A stretch of 44,499 nt of DNA from RGIG1995 sp045652425 (GCA_045652425.1 JAZRUG010000012.1:1-44499); one strand, 5' to 3'. Positions 33,706 through 41,175 are shown, numbered from the stretch's first letter. Made by a program: numbers and translations. The notes: generated by a model from the letters alone, not told the origin.

Positions 33706-34671
33706 TCTTTCTATGTCATCAAGATCATAGTCGTATTCAATTTCCCTTTCCAAAGGTTCGTACTCTTGCTCAAAAACGCCAAGTTCTTGTGCTTCAAACT
33801 GTGCTTCCCAAGAAGCGCGCAACTGTTCAAAGTTCCTACCCATATAACTATTAAAGCCGTCTATAATGTGCTTGACCTCACCGTTTTCACCACGAACTTT
33901 GGCTTTTTTGATAAACTCAAACATACAATACTGTATGAAAGGTTGCTCGACTTGGTCGGCAAGGAAATTGTTCATTTCTTGCAGTTTTTGGTTTTTAAAG
34001 GTGAGTTTCTTGCACTCTTTACGTAATATCTCGGCTTGTTGCTCAAGACCTTCAATCTCTAATAAATTGGTATTTTTCTTGTATTCTTGCACTGATAAAT
34101 GCTCTCGGATATTTTCAGGGTCGTGTGTCTCCCCTCGTTCCATACCTCGCGGTTTGCCGACTTGTACATAAAATTCATCTTGCCTACGGCGGTAGTCGGC
34201 ACGACCACCCATAATATCACGTGCTGATAAACGATTTTGTCCATCACTCTGCAAAATGCTTGGACTTACTACAGAAAGATGCGGTGTTGCCTCATCAAAG
34301 TGGATGACTGCGTTTATTACCTTTCCGTAAGTCCTTTCGTGGTATGCAAGGCAATCCTTGAAGTATGACACAATCTCGTCCAAACTCTTGTCGGCAAACC
34401 ATTCGGGCGAAGCACCATAAAAGCCCTCAAGGACAACAACGCTATTTTTCCTCTCTTGGACTTGAGCTTCTTTGAGTGCTTTTGTTACGGCTTTGCCCCA
34501 ATTATCTGCCTTTACCAAAAAAATGTTAAAATCGGTAAAATCCCAATTTATGTCCGAAGCGGCAAAATCTCTGCCTTTCTTAAAATCTTCGGAAGTGCGA
34601 TTTGCTTCAATTTGTAAGCCGTAAAGGGCGGAACGTTTACGCTTTTCAATTCTCATAATGCAATACGCCAT
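33700..34671 (-). CDS. MobV-family relaxase (Mob/Pre type)
   Basis: 323 residues, starting MAYCIMRIEKRKRSALYGLQ after AAGGAG. The catalytic histidine motif is NAVIHFDEATPHLSVVSPS, the HxDExTPHL signature of MobV (PF01076). The C-terminal third is a coiled coil (EIEGLEQQAEILRKECKKLT onward) ending in an acidic tail. It nicks and carries the DNA strand at oriT when a helper conjugation system is present. An oriT of the matching type lies about 200 bp upstream. Confidence 0.9.
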   Translation of the reverse strand: MAYCIMRIEKRKRSALYGLQIEANRTSEDFKKGRDFAASDINWDFTDFNIFLVKADNWGKAVTKALKEAQVQERKNSVVVLEGFYGASPEWFADKSLDEIVSYFKDCLAYHERTYGKVINAVIHFDEATPHLSVVSPSILQSDGQNRLSARDIMGGRADYRRRQDEFYVQVGKPRGMERGETHDPENIREHLSVQEYKKNTNLLEIEGLEQQAEILRKECKKLTFKNQKLQEMNNFLADQVEQPFIQYCMFEFIKKAKVRGENGEVKHIIDGFNSYMGRNFEQLRASWEAQFEAQELGVFEQEYEPLEREIEYDYDLDDIERG

Positions 34672-34869
34672 AAATATCTCCTTGTTTGAGCAATCGGGGG
34701 CGCTTGTCAGACTTTCGCTTTTCGTGTTTTGCCACTCTACCGATAATTCAACCGCTCGACAGTTGACGTGCAGTTGGTTATCGTTATCGTTGACACTTGC
34801 AAATTTTCCTCGTCGCCGAAAGCGTATATTCGGCACTCGTCACTTTGTAAGTGTGTCAACACTTCAAGC

Positions 34870-34888
34870 AAAGTCTAACACACTAGAC
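34870..34888 (-). other. oriT: Origin of transfer (pMV158-like oriT)
   Basis: On the minus strand the sequence reads GTCTA-GTGTGT-TAGAC (34888-34873), containing TAGTGTG then TTAGACTTT. The pMV158 nick region, from memory, is TAGTGTG/TTATACTTT, a one-base difference. The predicted nick is between 34879 and 34878. This fits the MobV relaxase encoded just downstream. Confidence 0.75.
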
Positions 34889-34936
34889 AAACCTTGCGGT
34901 TTGTTCGTTGTGGCAAGGGCATACCCCTGCACCCCT

Positions 34937-34969
34937 CTATATTGCTTTTGTTTTACAAAAACAATATAG
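34937..34969. terminator. Hairpin beside oriT
   Basis: CTATATTG ... CAATATAG with an inner TTTTGT/ACAAAA stem, in the 402-bp gap between relaxase and the first membrane protein. Could be a terminator or part of the transfer region. The rest of the gap holds oriT and a promoter. Confidence 0.5.
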
Positions 34970-35006
34970 AACACCAATATTAAAACCGCTTGCAACCCAT
35001 AGAGTA

Positions 35007-35035
35007 TTGCTATTTATTGCGGGATATGATATAAT
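35007..35035 (+). promoter_or_regulatory. Promoter of the membrane-protein pair
   Basis: TTGCTA (35007-35012) and TATAAT (35030-35035) with a 17-bp spacer, 39 bp before the first gene. Confidence 0.6.
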
Positions 35036-35073
35036 TAACTCACCGATATACTTGAATTTGCAGGTGACTTAAT

Positions 35074-35469
35074 ATGTTTTTTATAGGTATTCTTGTTTGT
35101 GTTGCCATTGCCGTTGTTATAGGTATTGTTATACCCAAAAAAGAGAACTACACTAAACTGGATAAGGTAGGATTTATATTTAATATTATTCTTTCCATTC
35201 TTTATGTGCCAATGTCACTATATGGTATATTTTCTCTTTTTGCCGCCGATAGTATGTTTATGTATTCCGAAACTATTCAAAAAATTATCGAACTTATGAT
35301 TACTATTGGCATAACTTTGCCTTTTGCTTCTGTGTTAGGAATAGTGCTTTCGATTATTTTTCGCAAAAAAGGAAAACGAATTTTAGGTTTCACAATTCAG
35401 TTTATACCTTTAGTACTTTTTGTTATTATGGTTGTAACCTTTGAATTGATAAGTAATGTTCAAGTGTAG
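35074..35469 (+). CDS. Hypothetical four-helix membrane protein of the element
   Basis: 131 residues with hydrophobic segments at about 2-20, 33-57, 70-93 and 103-126, separated by short basic loops (PKKENYTK, RKKGKR). No family recognised. Weak AGGTG site. AT-rich. Cargo or mobilization helper; nothing in the sequence tells which. Confidence 0.6.
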   Translation: MFFIGILVCVAIAVVIGIVIPKKENYTKLDKVGFIFNIILSILYVPMSLYGIFSLFAADSMFMYSETIQKIIELMITIGITLPFASVLGIVLSIIFRKKGKRILGFTIQFIPLVLFVIMVVTFELISNVQV

Positions 35470-35505
35470 CTAAATGATATATTTGAATTCAATAAGGAGA
35501 AATAA

Positions 35506-36039
35506 ATGGATTTATTTATTTTACTAATGTTTTTATTAATGGTGGCTATAAATTGGATGCTAATTTATTCTAAAACTCAATTTAATCCAAATGACACTAA
35601 CAGAAAATACATAAATATTAAAAATCGTTCTCTTGCCAAACTTCTTATACAAGAAAAAAGTGATTATGTTAAATATGTCAAGGTTAAAGATAGATTAAAA
35701 CTCAATATTCCTTGTTTTATCGGTTATATCGTTTTGGTAATTATCGTTATTATCGCGATTATTATGTACTTAATTCCAGAGATGCCTTGTGAACCAACAA
35801 GTCTACCATTTAGTAGATTTAATTCTATTATATTAGATACCTATAATGCAAAAATACCATATATATTAGCCTTTATGATGGTTTTCGTACAATTTGATAT
35901 TATGCTCGTATCTGCAAATATTAAAATGTTCAAAACAGAAAAAGAGAATACAACCAAAGGTTCTAAAATAGGTTTTAGCATATTAACTTCAGGATTTTTA
36001 CTGTTCACAATTTATCTTACGTATGCTTTAATCAAATAA
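35506..36039 (+). CDS. Hypothetical membrane protein of the element
   Basis: 177 residues after AAGGAG, 36 bp downstream of the previous gene. An N-terminal helix (about 2-21), a polar stretch with RKYINIKNRSLAKLLIQEKS, then helices near 70-92, 115-135 and 152-174. No family recognised. It shares the promoter at 35007 and ends at a clear terminator. Confidence 0.6.
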   Translation: MDLFILLMFLLMVAINWMLIYSKTQFNPNDTNRKYINIKNRSLAKLLIQEKSDYVKYVKVKDRLKLNIPCFIGYIVLVIIVIIAIIMYLIPEMPCEPTSLPFSRFNSIILDTYNAKIPYILAFMMVFVQFDIMLVSANIKMFKTEKENTTKGSKIGFSILTSGFLLFTIYLTYALIK

Positions 36040-36090
36040 ATGTTATTAAAATAGGCATATAAATAAATTATATTTTTCCGAGCAAACAAA

Positions 36091-36125
36091 GAAACCGTTT
36101 CCAATGTAGGAGACGGTTTCTTTTT
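36091..36125 (+). terminator. Terminator of the membrane-protein pair
   Basis: GAAACCGTTTCC (36091-36102) with GGAGACGGTTTC (36109-36120), then TTTTT. Confidence 0.9.
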
Positions 36126-36215
36126 AGTCATATTCAGGGCTTTTTAGTTAATTTTCAAAAGTAGTAAAATAGTAGCACGATTTACATAACGCTTTGCAGA
36201 TAATGGTATAGTTAA

Positions 36216-36267
36216 TTGACTAAAGTTTCCCCTTGTGGTATATTAGAAGTAATATATCACAAGGGGA
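36216..36267 (+). promoter_or_regulatory. Recombinase promoter with a large dyad
   Basis: TTGACT (36216-36221) and TATATT (36239-36244) with a 17-bp spacer. An 18-bp nearly perfect dyad (36228-36245 with 36250-36267) covers the -10 box and ends in the AAGGGG ribosome binding site of the recombinase. Either an operator or an RNA fold that hides the site. Confidence 0.65.
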
Positions 36268-36274
36268 TTTTTAT

Positions 36275-37783
36275 ATGGGAACTATAAAAGCGGTTATTTA
36301 CGCAAGATATTCATCAAGTGGTCAACGAGAAGAATCTATCGAAGGTCAGATTAAAGATTGCACTGCATTTGCAGAACGCAACGGCTACACAATTATAGGA
36401 ACTTATGTAGATAGAGCGCTCACTGGCAGAAATGACAAACGCCCCGAGTTCCAAAAGATGATTAGGGATAGCAAACGTCAACAGTTTAATTTAGTAATCG
36501 TTTGGAAACTTGACCGCTTTTCTCGTAATCGTTATTATAGTGCAAAAAACAAGTATAAGTTGAGGCAAAATGGAGTTAGGGTTGTTTCTGCAAATGAGAA
36601 TATTGCAGAGGGTTCAGCAGGTATATTAACGGAAGCTATGCTTGAGGGTATGGCAGAATGGTATTCCGAGAATTTAAAGGAAAATGTTCTTCGTGGCTTA
36701 ACAGTCAATGCAGGTAAATGCAAGTGGAACGGCGGCACACTTCCCATTGGTTATGTAATTAACGAGGAACAGCACTTTCAGGTTAATGAACTGACTGCCC
36801 CTTATGTGCTTGAAGTATTCAAAAAATACGATGATGGTAAAACTATAAAAGAAATCCAAGACTTTCTTAACGAAAAAGGTATTAAAAATACAAAAGGTAA
36901 ACCTGTGAGTTGGTCGGCAGTTCAACATATGCTTTCCAACCGACGTTATATCGGTGAGTATTCTTATCGAGAAATAGTTATACCTGATGGAATACCCGCC
37001 ATTGTTCCACTTGATTTGTTTGAACGAGTTCAAGAAAAACTTGAAAAGAATAGTAAGGCTCCCTCACGAAACAAAGCAAAAGAAAACTATTTACTGACAA
37101 CTAAAATATTCTGCGGTAATTGTGGTACCTCTATGAATGGAGAGACAGGAACGAGCCGCAACGGCACAGTTCACCGCTATTATAAATGCCATGCAGTTAA
37201 GAAAAAATTGAACGATTGCAAGAAGAAATCTGTTAAAAAAGAATGGATTGAAGATTTAGTTGTTAACGAAACTATGGCTATGTTGATGGATGATGATATG
37301 ATAGAAGCAATCGTTTCAATGCTTATAAGATTGCAGGATGAAGAAAACACCGCTTTGCCAATGTATGAAAAACAATTACACCAAACCGAAACAGCGATTG
37401 ATAATATTGTTACGGCGGTTATGGGCGGTATGGTTTCCAAAACCTTGCAAGAAAAATTAACGCAACTTGAAGCGGCAAAGGAAGAATTGCTTGTTCGGAT
37501 AGCAGAAGAAAAATTAGAAAAGCCCAAAATTTCTGCCGAGTTTATGACATTTTGGTTGCACCGCTTCCGCAAACTTGACGTGCGACAAGAAGCCCACCGA
37601 CAAATGTTAATTGACGCCTTTGTTAATGCTGTTTTCGTTTACGATGATAAACTGCTACTCACTTTCAATTTTAAGGATGGCACACGCACAATCTCATTAA
37701 CCGACACAAAAATAGCGGTTGATAAGAATACTGGTTCGAATTTAGATTGCTCTGTTGCACCAAAACCGGTAGCAATCCAATAG
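36275..37783 (+). CDS. Large serine recombinase (integrase of the element)
   Basis: 502 residues. Resolvase catalytic domain first (IYARYSSSGQREESIEGQIK with the active serine, then VDRALTGRNDKRPEFQKMIR and VIVWKLDRFSRNR). A recombinase domain follows (LPIGYVINEE ... VSWSAVQHMLSNRRYIGEY), then a zinc ribbon (FCGNCGTSM ... YKCHAVKKKLNDC) and a C-terminal coiled coil. The start at 36275 follows AAGGGG; a TTG 14 codons upstream is disfavoured. The last residues (VAPKPVAIQ) are encoded by sequence nearly identical to the tRNA flank beyond attR. Confidence 0.95.
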   Translation: MGTIKAVIYARYSSSGQREESIEGQIKDCTAFAERNGYTIIGTYVDRALTGRNDKRPEFQKMIRDSKRQQFNLVIVWKLDRFSRNRYYSAKNKYKLRQNGVRVVSANENIAEGSAGILTEAMLEGMAEWYSENLKENVLRGLTVNAGKCKWNGGTLPIGYVINEEQHFQVNELTAPYVLEVFKKYDDGKTIKEIQDFLNEKGIKNTKGKPVSWSAVQHMLSNRRYIGEYSYREIVIPDGIPAIVPLDLFERVQEKLEKNSKAPSRNKAKENYLLTTKIFCGNCGTSMNGETGTSRNGTVHRYYKCHAVKKKLNDCKKKSVKKEWIEDLVVNETMAMLMDDDMIEAIVSMLIRLQDEENTALPMYEKQLHQTETAIDNIVTAVMGGMVSKTLQEKLTQLEAAKEELLVRIAEEKLEKPKISAEFMTFWLHRFRKLDVRQEAHRQMLIDAFVNAVFVYDDKLLLTFNFKDGTRTISLTDTKIAVDKNTGSNLDCSVAPKPVAIQ

Positions 37784-37801
37784 GATTGTTGCCGATTTTT
37801 T
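37767..37801 (+). terminator. Terminator overlapping the recombinase stop
   Basis: CGGTAGCAATCC (37767-37778) with GGATTGTTGCCG (37783-37794), then ATTTTTT. The stop codon is in the stem. The same terminator, slightly diverged, lies at 37929-37963 beyond attR. Confidence 0.8.
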
Positions 37802-37812
37802 GTTTTGTGTAA

Positions 37813-37912
37813 GGAGAGGAGTTGAAGGGGAAGCGGTAGTGAATCAATGCTCCGGTGGAGCATTGAGAGCCGCGGAAGACCGAGCGCGTAGGTCGCGCGA
37901 GACCAACTCCTG
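37813..37912. other. Folded segment at the right end of the element
   Basis: Outer complement AGGAGTTG (37813-37820 region) with CAACTCCT ending in attR; inner hairpin TCAATGCTCC/GGAGCATTGA around 37844-37866; GC-rich GCGCG/CGCGC near 37885-37898. No gene in it. Probably integrase-binding or att arm sequence. Confidence 0.45.
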
Positions 37913-37926
37913 TCACCCGCACCAAA
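37904..37926. repeat. Right attachment repeat (attR)
   Basis: Second copy of the 23-bp repeat of the tRNA-Leu 3' end, perfect match to 32374-32396. The sequence immediately beyond is presumably the original tRNA flank. Confidence 0.85.
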
Positions 37927-37928
37927 AT

Positions 37929-37963
37929 CGGTAGCAATCTATTTTAGATTGTTGCCGATTTTT
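37929..37963 (+). terminator. Presumed original terminator of tRNA-Leu
   Basis: CGGTAGCAATCT (37929-37940) with AGATTGTTGCCG (37946-37957), then ATTTTTATTTG, directly past the restored CCA end in attR. Confidence 0.75.
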
Positions 37964-38010
37964 ATTTGATTAAAATGTACCACACATCAAAAATCAAGTT
38001 TGTAGCCCAA

Positions 38011-38046
38011 AAACGCGGTATACCCAAATTGGTATACCGCGTTTTT
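38011..38046. terminator. Bidirectional terminator downstream of def
   Basis: AAACGCGGTATACC (38011-38024) with GGTATACCGCGTTT (38031-38044), T/A tracts on both sides. Confidence 0.85.
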
Positions 38047-38096
38047 TCGTTTAATAAGTTAACCTGATCTTGTGAGTCACCTTGGTTTTTACAAAG

Positions 38097-38522
38097 TCAA
38101 ATTAATATTCCGTCGCAATGGTCAACCTCGTGCTGAATTATCTGCGCTGTCCAGCCGTTATAATTTTTCGTTCGGGTTTGCATATCCAGCGTCTGATACT
38201 CTACTTTAATAGATTTATAGCGTTTGCATTTTCTCGGTCCGCCAAGAAGCGACAAACAGCTTTCCTCTGTATCGTACGCGCCGTCCTTTTTTATTATCTC
38301 CGGATTAAGCATAACTGTATATTTAGGTGTTTTTTCACTTTCATCTAAAAATGCAATAATACGCTTTCTTACTCCTATCATATTCGCCGCCATACCTACG
38401 CAAGATTCTTTATGTGCCATAAGCGTATCGAGCAAATCCTGTGCAACTTGCAAATCATCCTTCGTTGCTATTTCCGACTTCATTCCAAGGAAAATCGGAT
38501 CGTGCATTAATTCTTTTATCAT
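38097..38522 (-). CDS. def: Peptide deformylase
   Basis: 141 residues from the ATG at 38522 (MIKELMHDPIFL), preceded by AAAGGTGG; an ATG ten codons upstream lacks a site. The three metal motifs are variant but present: GMAANMIG (usually GLAAxQIG, so Gln is Met here), EESCLS (EGCLS) and QHEVDHCDGILI (HExxH). The short form without C-terminal helix extension matches clostridial secondary deformylases. The Gln-to-Met change touches a residue that contacts the substrate, so efficiency is uncertain. Confidence 0.9.
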   Translation of the reverse strand: MIKELMHDPIFLGMKSEIATKDDLQVAQDLLDTLMAHKESCVGMAANMIGVRKRIIAFLDESEKTPKYTVMLNPEIIKKDGAYDTEESCLSLLGGPRKCKRYKSIKVEYQTLDMQTRTKNYNGWTAQIIQHEVDHCDGILI

Positions 38523-38553
38523 TTTTCCACCTTTGTAAATTAGATTTAGCATA

Positions 38554-39075
38554 CTATTTCAAACTGCATTGTCTGTACATTTCTTCAATACAAGGCGCTT
38601 TATATTCGATATACTTATCAATATCGTTTGGATAAAGCTTCGCCGCAGTTTCTTTTACTTTACTATATTTCTCAACCGCATTGGGATTGCTTCGCAGATA
38701 CTCCCTAAACGTAATATGCCTATGTAATTCTTCAGAGTTCTGCGGACACACATACAAATGATGGTTCATCAAATGGGGCTTATCTTCATATTTAAACGCC
38801 TCTCTGTCTTTAATCCCCAAATCGCCCTCGTGGATATATCCAATCTCTGCAAGTTTATTGACAACGGCATCAAATACCGAATAATCTTTGATAATCACAT
38901 CAATATCTATACAAGGCTTAGCTGACATCCCCTCAACCGAGGTACTGCCAACATGTTCAATATCGATAATCAAATCACCTATTGCATTCTCTATTTCTTC
39001 TTTTATTTTCCTAAAATACTCTTTCCATGCTCTGTCATAAGGAATAACAATAACCTTTTTAGTTTTCACAACCAT
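38554..39075 (-). CDS. GrpB/UPF0157 nucleotidyltransferase-fold protein
   Basis: 173 residues. IPYDRAWKEYFRKIKEEIEN, IEHVGSTSVEGMSAKPCIDI and HHLYVCPQNSEELHRHITFR are the family motifs; GSTSV and the CIDID aspartates form the nucleotidyltransferase-like site. Molecular function undetermined. The first ATG is only 2 nt from AGGTGA; a GTG two codons later has better spacing. Confidence 0.9.
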   Translation of the reverse strand: MVVKTKKVIVIPYDRAWKEYFRKIKEEIENAIGDLIIDIEHVGSTSVEGMSAKPCIDIDVIIKDYSVFDAVVNKLAEIGYIHEGDLGIKDREAFKYEDKPHLMNHHLYVCPQNSEELHRHITFREYLRSNPNAVEKYSKVKETAAKLYPNDIDKYIEYKAPCIEEMYRQCSLK

Positions 39076-39082
39076 TCACCTA

Positions 39083-39451
39083 TTAAAAAGTCGCAATAAT
39101 TACTAAAGCAATAACCGCTAACCATATCAAAACAAACGGAATAGCATAGTACCACTTTTCAGGCTTTCCACTTCCCCACATACCCTCTGCACGATTTCGG
39201 CAATCAGTAAACACATCGCTCGGTATACACCTAACGCACCACGCAATAAGCGCAGGCAAAATAATAACGTCATCTAAATATCCAAGCACGGGTATAAAAT
39301 CGGGTATCAAATCAATCGGCGACAGCGCATACACAACCACTATCGCCGCTATAATCTTTGCATACCAAGGTGTTCGCCTTTCTTTAAGCGCCAAAAACAG
39401 TGCAGGTATATCGGTTTTTAGTTTTTTTGCTCTTTCTGTTAGTTTACTCAT
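39083..39451 (-). CDS. DUF1232 (YkvA-like) membrane protein
   Basis: 122 residues. YALSPIDLIPDFIPVLGYLDDVIILP is the DUF1232 signature, flanked by helices at about 30-50 and 100-120. Role unknown. Seven bp upstream of the GrpB-like gene; with def this looks like a small minus-strand operon. Confidence 0.88.
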   Translation of the reverse strand: MSKLTERAKKLKTDIPALFLALKERRTPWYAKIIAAIVVVYALSPIDLIPDFIPVLGYLDDVIILPALIAWCVRCIPSDVFTDCRNRAEGMWGSGKPEKWYYAIPFVLIWLAVIALVIIATF

Positions 39452-39557
39452 AGTTATTAACCACTTGCTATCTCATAAATATGTTAATATAATACCACAA
39501 ATTCAAACAATGGTCAACGGCTTTTAATATACTTAAGCTTTGGTTTGCATAAAACTG

Positions 39558-39697
39558 TTGACTTTTTTATGGTTTTATAGTATCATAACATTAATAAATA
39601 GGTCACCGGAGGCAGAGCGCCGTAGCGCTTAAAAGCCGGATTAGGTGTCCGAGTGAGCTCGGGTTGTTGTATGTGCAATAGCCGGAGTTTTTTCTTT
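39558..39697 (+). promoter_or_regulatory. Attenuator leader RNA of the GNAT gene, with promoter
   Basis: Promoter TTGACT (39558-39563) and TATCAT (39581-39586), 17-bp spacer. The leader folds as GG-T-CACC (39601-39607) / GGTG-T-CC (39644-39650) enclosing AGCGC-CGTA-GCGCT. Then CCGAG (39649-39653) pairs with CTCGG (39658-39662). That same CTCGG strand can instead join the terminator stem 39658-39669 / 39676-39687 followed by T6. The gene's GGAGGG is just past the T-run. Ligand or trigger unknown. Confidence 0.65.
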
Positions 39698-39709
39698 TGG
39701 AGGGAGTAT

Positions 39710-40174
39710 ATGAAAAACACAAAAGTTACACTTGTACCATTAACTGCGAATGATAGAGAACAATTTATTTTGGATAACCAGTGGGCATTTAAGTATGGTG
39801 CTATGCAGGAGTTTGGCGAACGTGATAATCACACTGATGATGACGGTGAAATCATCTCGCGAAAAACCATTGAACGCTGTATTGACGCCCCTGAAAACGA
39901 AGCCTATCGCATTGTTTTAGACGGCAGAAATGTGGGAGGTGTGATACTTAAAATCGATAAAAGAACTAACCACAACCATTTGGAAATTCTTTTTGTTTCT
40001 CCTGAAGAGCATACAAAAGGTATTGGATATGGTGCTTGGCTTGCTATTGAAGCTTTGCATCCTGAAACTGTGGTTTGGGAAACCTGCACCCCTTATTTCG
40101 AAAAGCGCAATATCCACTTTTACGTCAACAAATGCGGTTTTAAAATTGACGAGTTCTGGTGTGAATATTTTTAA
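39710..40174 (+). CDS. GNAT family N-acetyltransferase
   Basis: 154 residues from ATG 39710 after GGAGGGAG. GNAT pattern: VTLVPLTANDREQFILDNQW, GRNVGGVILKIDKRTNHNHL, LFVSPEEHTKGIGYGAWLAI (acetyl-CoA loop) and YFEKRNIHFYVNKCGFKIDE. Substrate unknown; such enzymes often modify small molecules or antibiotics. A plus-strand leader attenuator controls it. Confidence 0.88.
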   Translation: MKNTKVTLVPLTANDREQFILDNQWAFKYGAMQEFGERDNHTDDDGEIISRKTIERCIDAPENEAYRIVLDGRNVGGVILKIDKRTNHNHLEILFVSPEEHTKGIGYGAWLAIEALHPETVVWETCTPYFEKRNIHFYVNKCGFKIDEFWCEYF

Positions 40175-40260
40175 CCGAGCAAATCGATGATTGATTCTAA
40201 TGAGTGCGATTCTGATGAGGGCCCCGATGAAATGTTCCGTTTTATTAAAATTATGAAACA

Positions 40261-40391
40261 TTGACTTTTTACCGTTTTTATACTATAATATTAAAAGATA
40301 AACTGCCACCGGGTAGTGAGATGCAAATATAGCATCCGTTTGCACATCGTTAGGTCTTAGAAGATGTGTATGCGGATGCTTCTTTTTTGGA
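40261..40391 (+). promoter_or_regulatory. Attenuator leader RNA of pnuC, with promoter
   Basis: Promoter TTGACT (40261-40266) and TATAAT (40284-40289), 17-bp spacer. The leader has CCACCGGGTAGTG, then GATGC (40320-40324) pairs with GCATC (40332-40336). The GCATC strand alternatively joins AGCATCCG (40331-40338) / CGGATGCT (40373-40380), whose upper part is CACATC/GATGTG and which is followed by TCTTTTTT. The pnuC ribosome binding site follows at once. Not a match I recognise to the known NAD+ or preQ1 riboswitches. Confidence 0.65.
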
Positions 40392-40399
40392 GTATATTT

Positions 40400-41083
40400 A
40401 TGAGAAAGCTTTTTAATTATTTTTCAAAATTTGAAATTGGGTTATGGACTTTTTCTATACTGTTAATTATTCTTTCTTTTCTTTTTTTTGATAGAATGAA
40501 TTACTTAACACTAATCGCCTCTGTCATCGGTGTTACCTCACTGATTTTCAATGCCAAGGGAAATCCATTCGGGCAAGTATTAATGATTATTTTCAGTTTG
40601 TTATACGGAATAATATCTTACACCTTCGCCTACTACGGCGAAATGATTACATATCTCGGAATGACGATGCCTATGGCTGTATTCGCCTTAATCTCGTGGC
40701 TACAAAATCCATATAAAGAAAACAAAGCCGAAGTTAAAGTAAACAGTATCAGTAAAAAAGAACATATTTTCATGTGGATACTAACCCTTATAATAACAGC
40801 TGTATTTTACTTCATTTTGAAGTATTTTAACACAGCGAATATCATTCCCAGTACCCTATCCGTAACCACAAGTTTTCTTGCGGTATATCTTACATTCCGA
40901 AGAAGCCCTTTCTTTGCATTGGCATACGCCTCAAACGACGTTGTTCTAATCGTTCTCTGGGTTTGGGCGAGTATTACGGATATTCACTATATTTCGGTCG
41001 CCGTCTGCTTTGTAGCATTTCTATTGAATGATATATATGGCTTTATAAGTTGGCAAAAAATGAAAAAAAGACAATCTGAATAA
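40400..41083 (+). CDS. pnuC: PnuC-type nicotinamide riboside/vitamin transporter
   Basis: 227 residues, mostly membrane: about seven helices (18-34, 40-55, 65-82, 87-105, 128-147, 155-172, 182-215). PnuC-like elements are SVIGVTSLIFNAKGNPFGQV, YGIISYTFAYYGEM, and near the C-terminus ASNDVVLIVLWVWAS, FLLNDIYGFISWQKM. PnuC proteins import nicotinamide riboside, with relatives for thiamin or riboflavin, by facilitated diffusion. Substrate specificity is not settled by the sequence. Confidence 0.88.
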   Translation: MRKLFNYFSKFEIGLWTFSILLIILSFLFFDRMNYLTLIASVIGVTSLIFNAKGNPFGQVLMIIFSLLYGIISYTFAYYGEMITYLGMTMPMAVFALISWLQNPYKENKAEVKVNSISKKEHIFMWILTLIITAVFYFILKYFNTANIIPSTLSVTTSFLAVYLTFRRSPFFALAYASNDVVLIVLWVWASITDIHYISVAVCFVAFLLNDIYGFISWQKMKKRQSE

Positions 41084-41086
41084 TTT

Positions 41087-41126
41087 CAAAAGCCGATGAG
41101 AGTCAAAAGAATCTCTATCGGCTTTT
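41087..41126 (+). terminator. Terminator after pnuC
   Basis: AAAAGCCGAT...GAGA with TCTC...ATCGGCTTTTT, then GTTTTTATATTTTT. Confidence 0.85.
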
Positions 41127-41175
41127 TGTTTTTATATTTTTCTTATGCACATACCGTTAAATAATGTCAGTACAA

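Larger units (their letters stand above)
32374..37926. mobile_element. Integrative mobilizable element in tRNA-Leu
   Basis: About 5.5 kb bounded by a 23-bp perfect direct repeat: 32374-32396 (3' end of the tRNA) and 37904-37926. Content: small protein, candidate structured RNA, MobV relaxase and oriT, two membrane proteins, large serine recombinase next to the right end. No conjugation apparatus or replication gene is evident, so it would be mobilized in trans. Confidence 0.85.

Noticed and set aside
32374..37926. Prophage
   Set aside because: No capsid, terminase, portal or lysis genes; the relaxase and oriT indicate a mobilizable element.
40261..40391. NAD+-II (pnuC motif) or preQ1 riboswitch before pnuC
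   Set aside because: The gene makes either tempting, but I could not match the sequence to their conserved cores; left as an unclassified attenuator.
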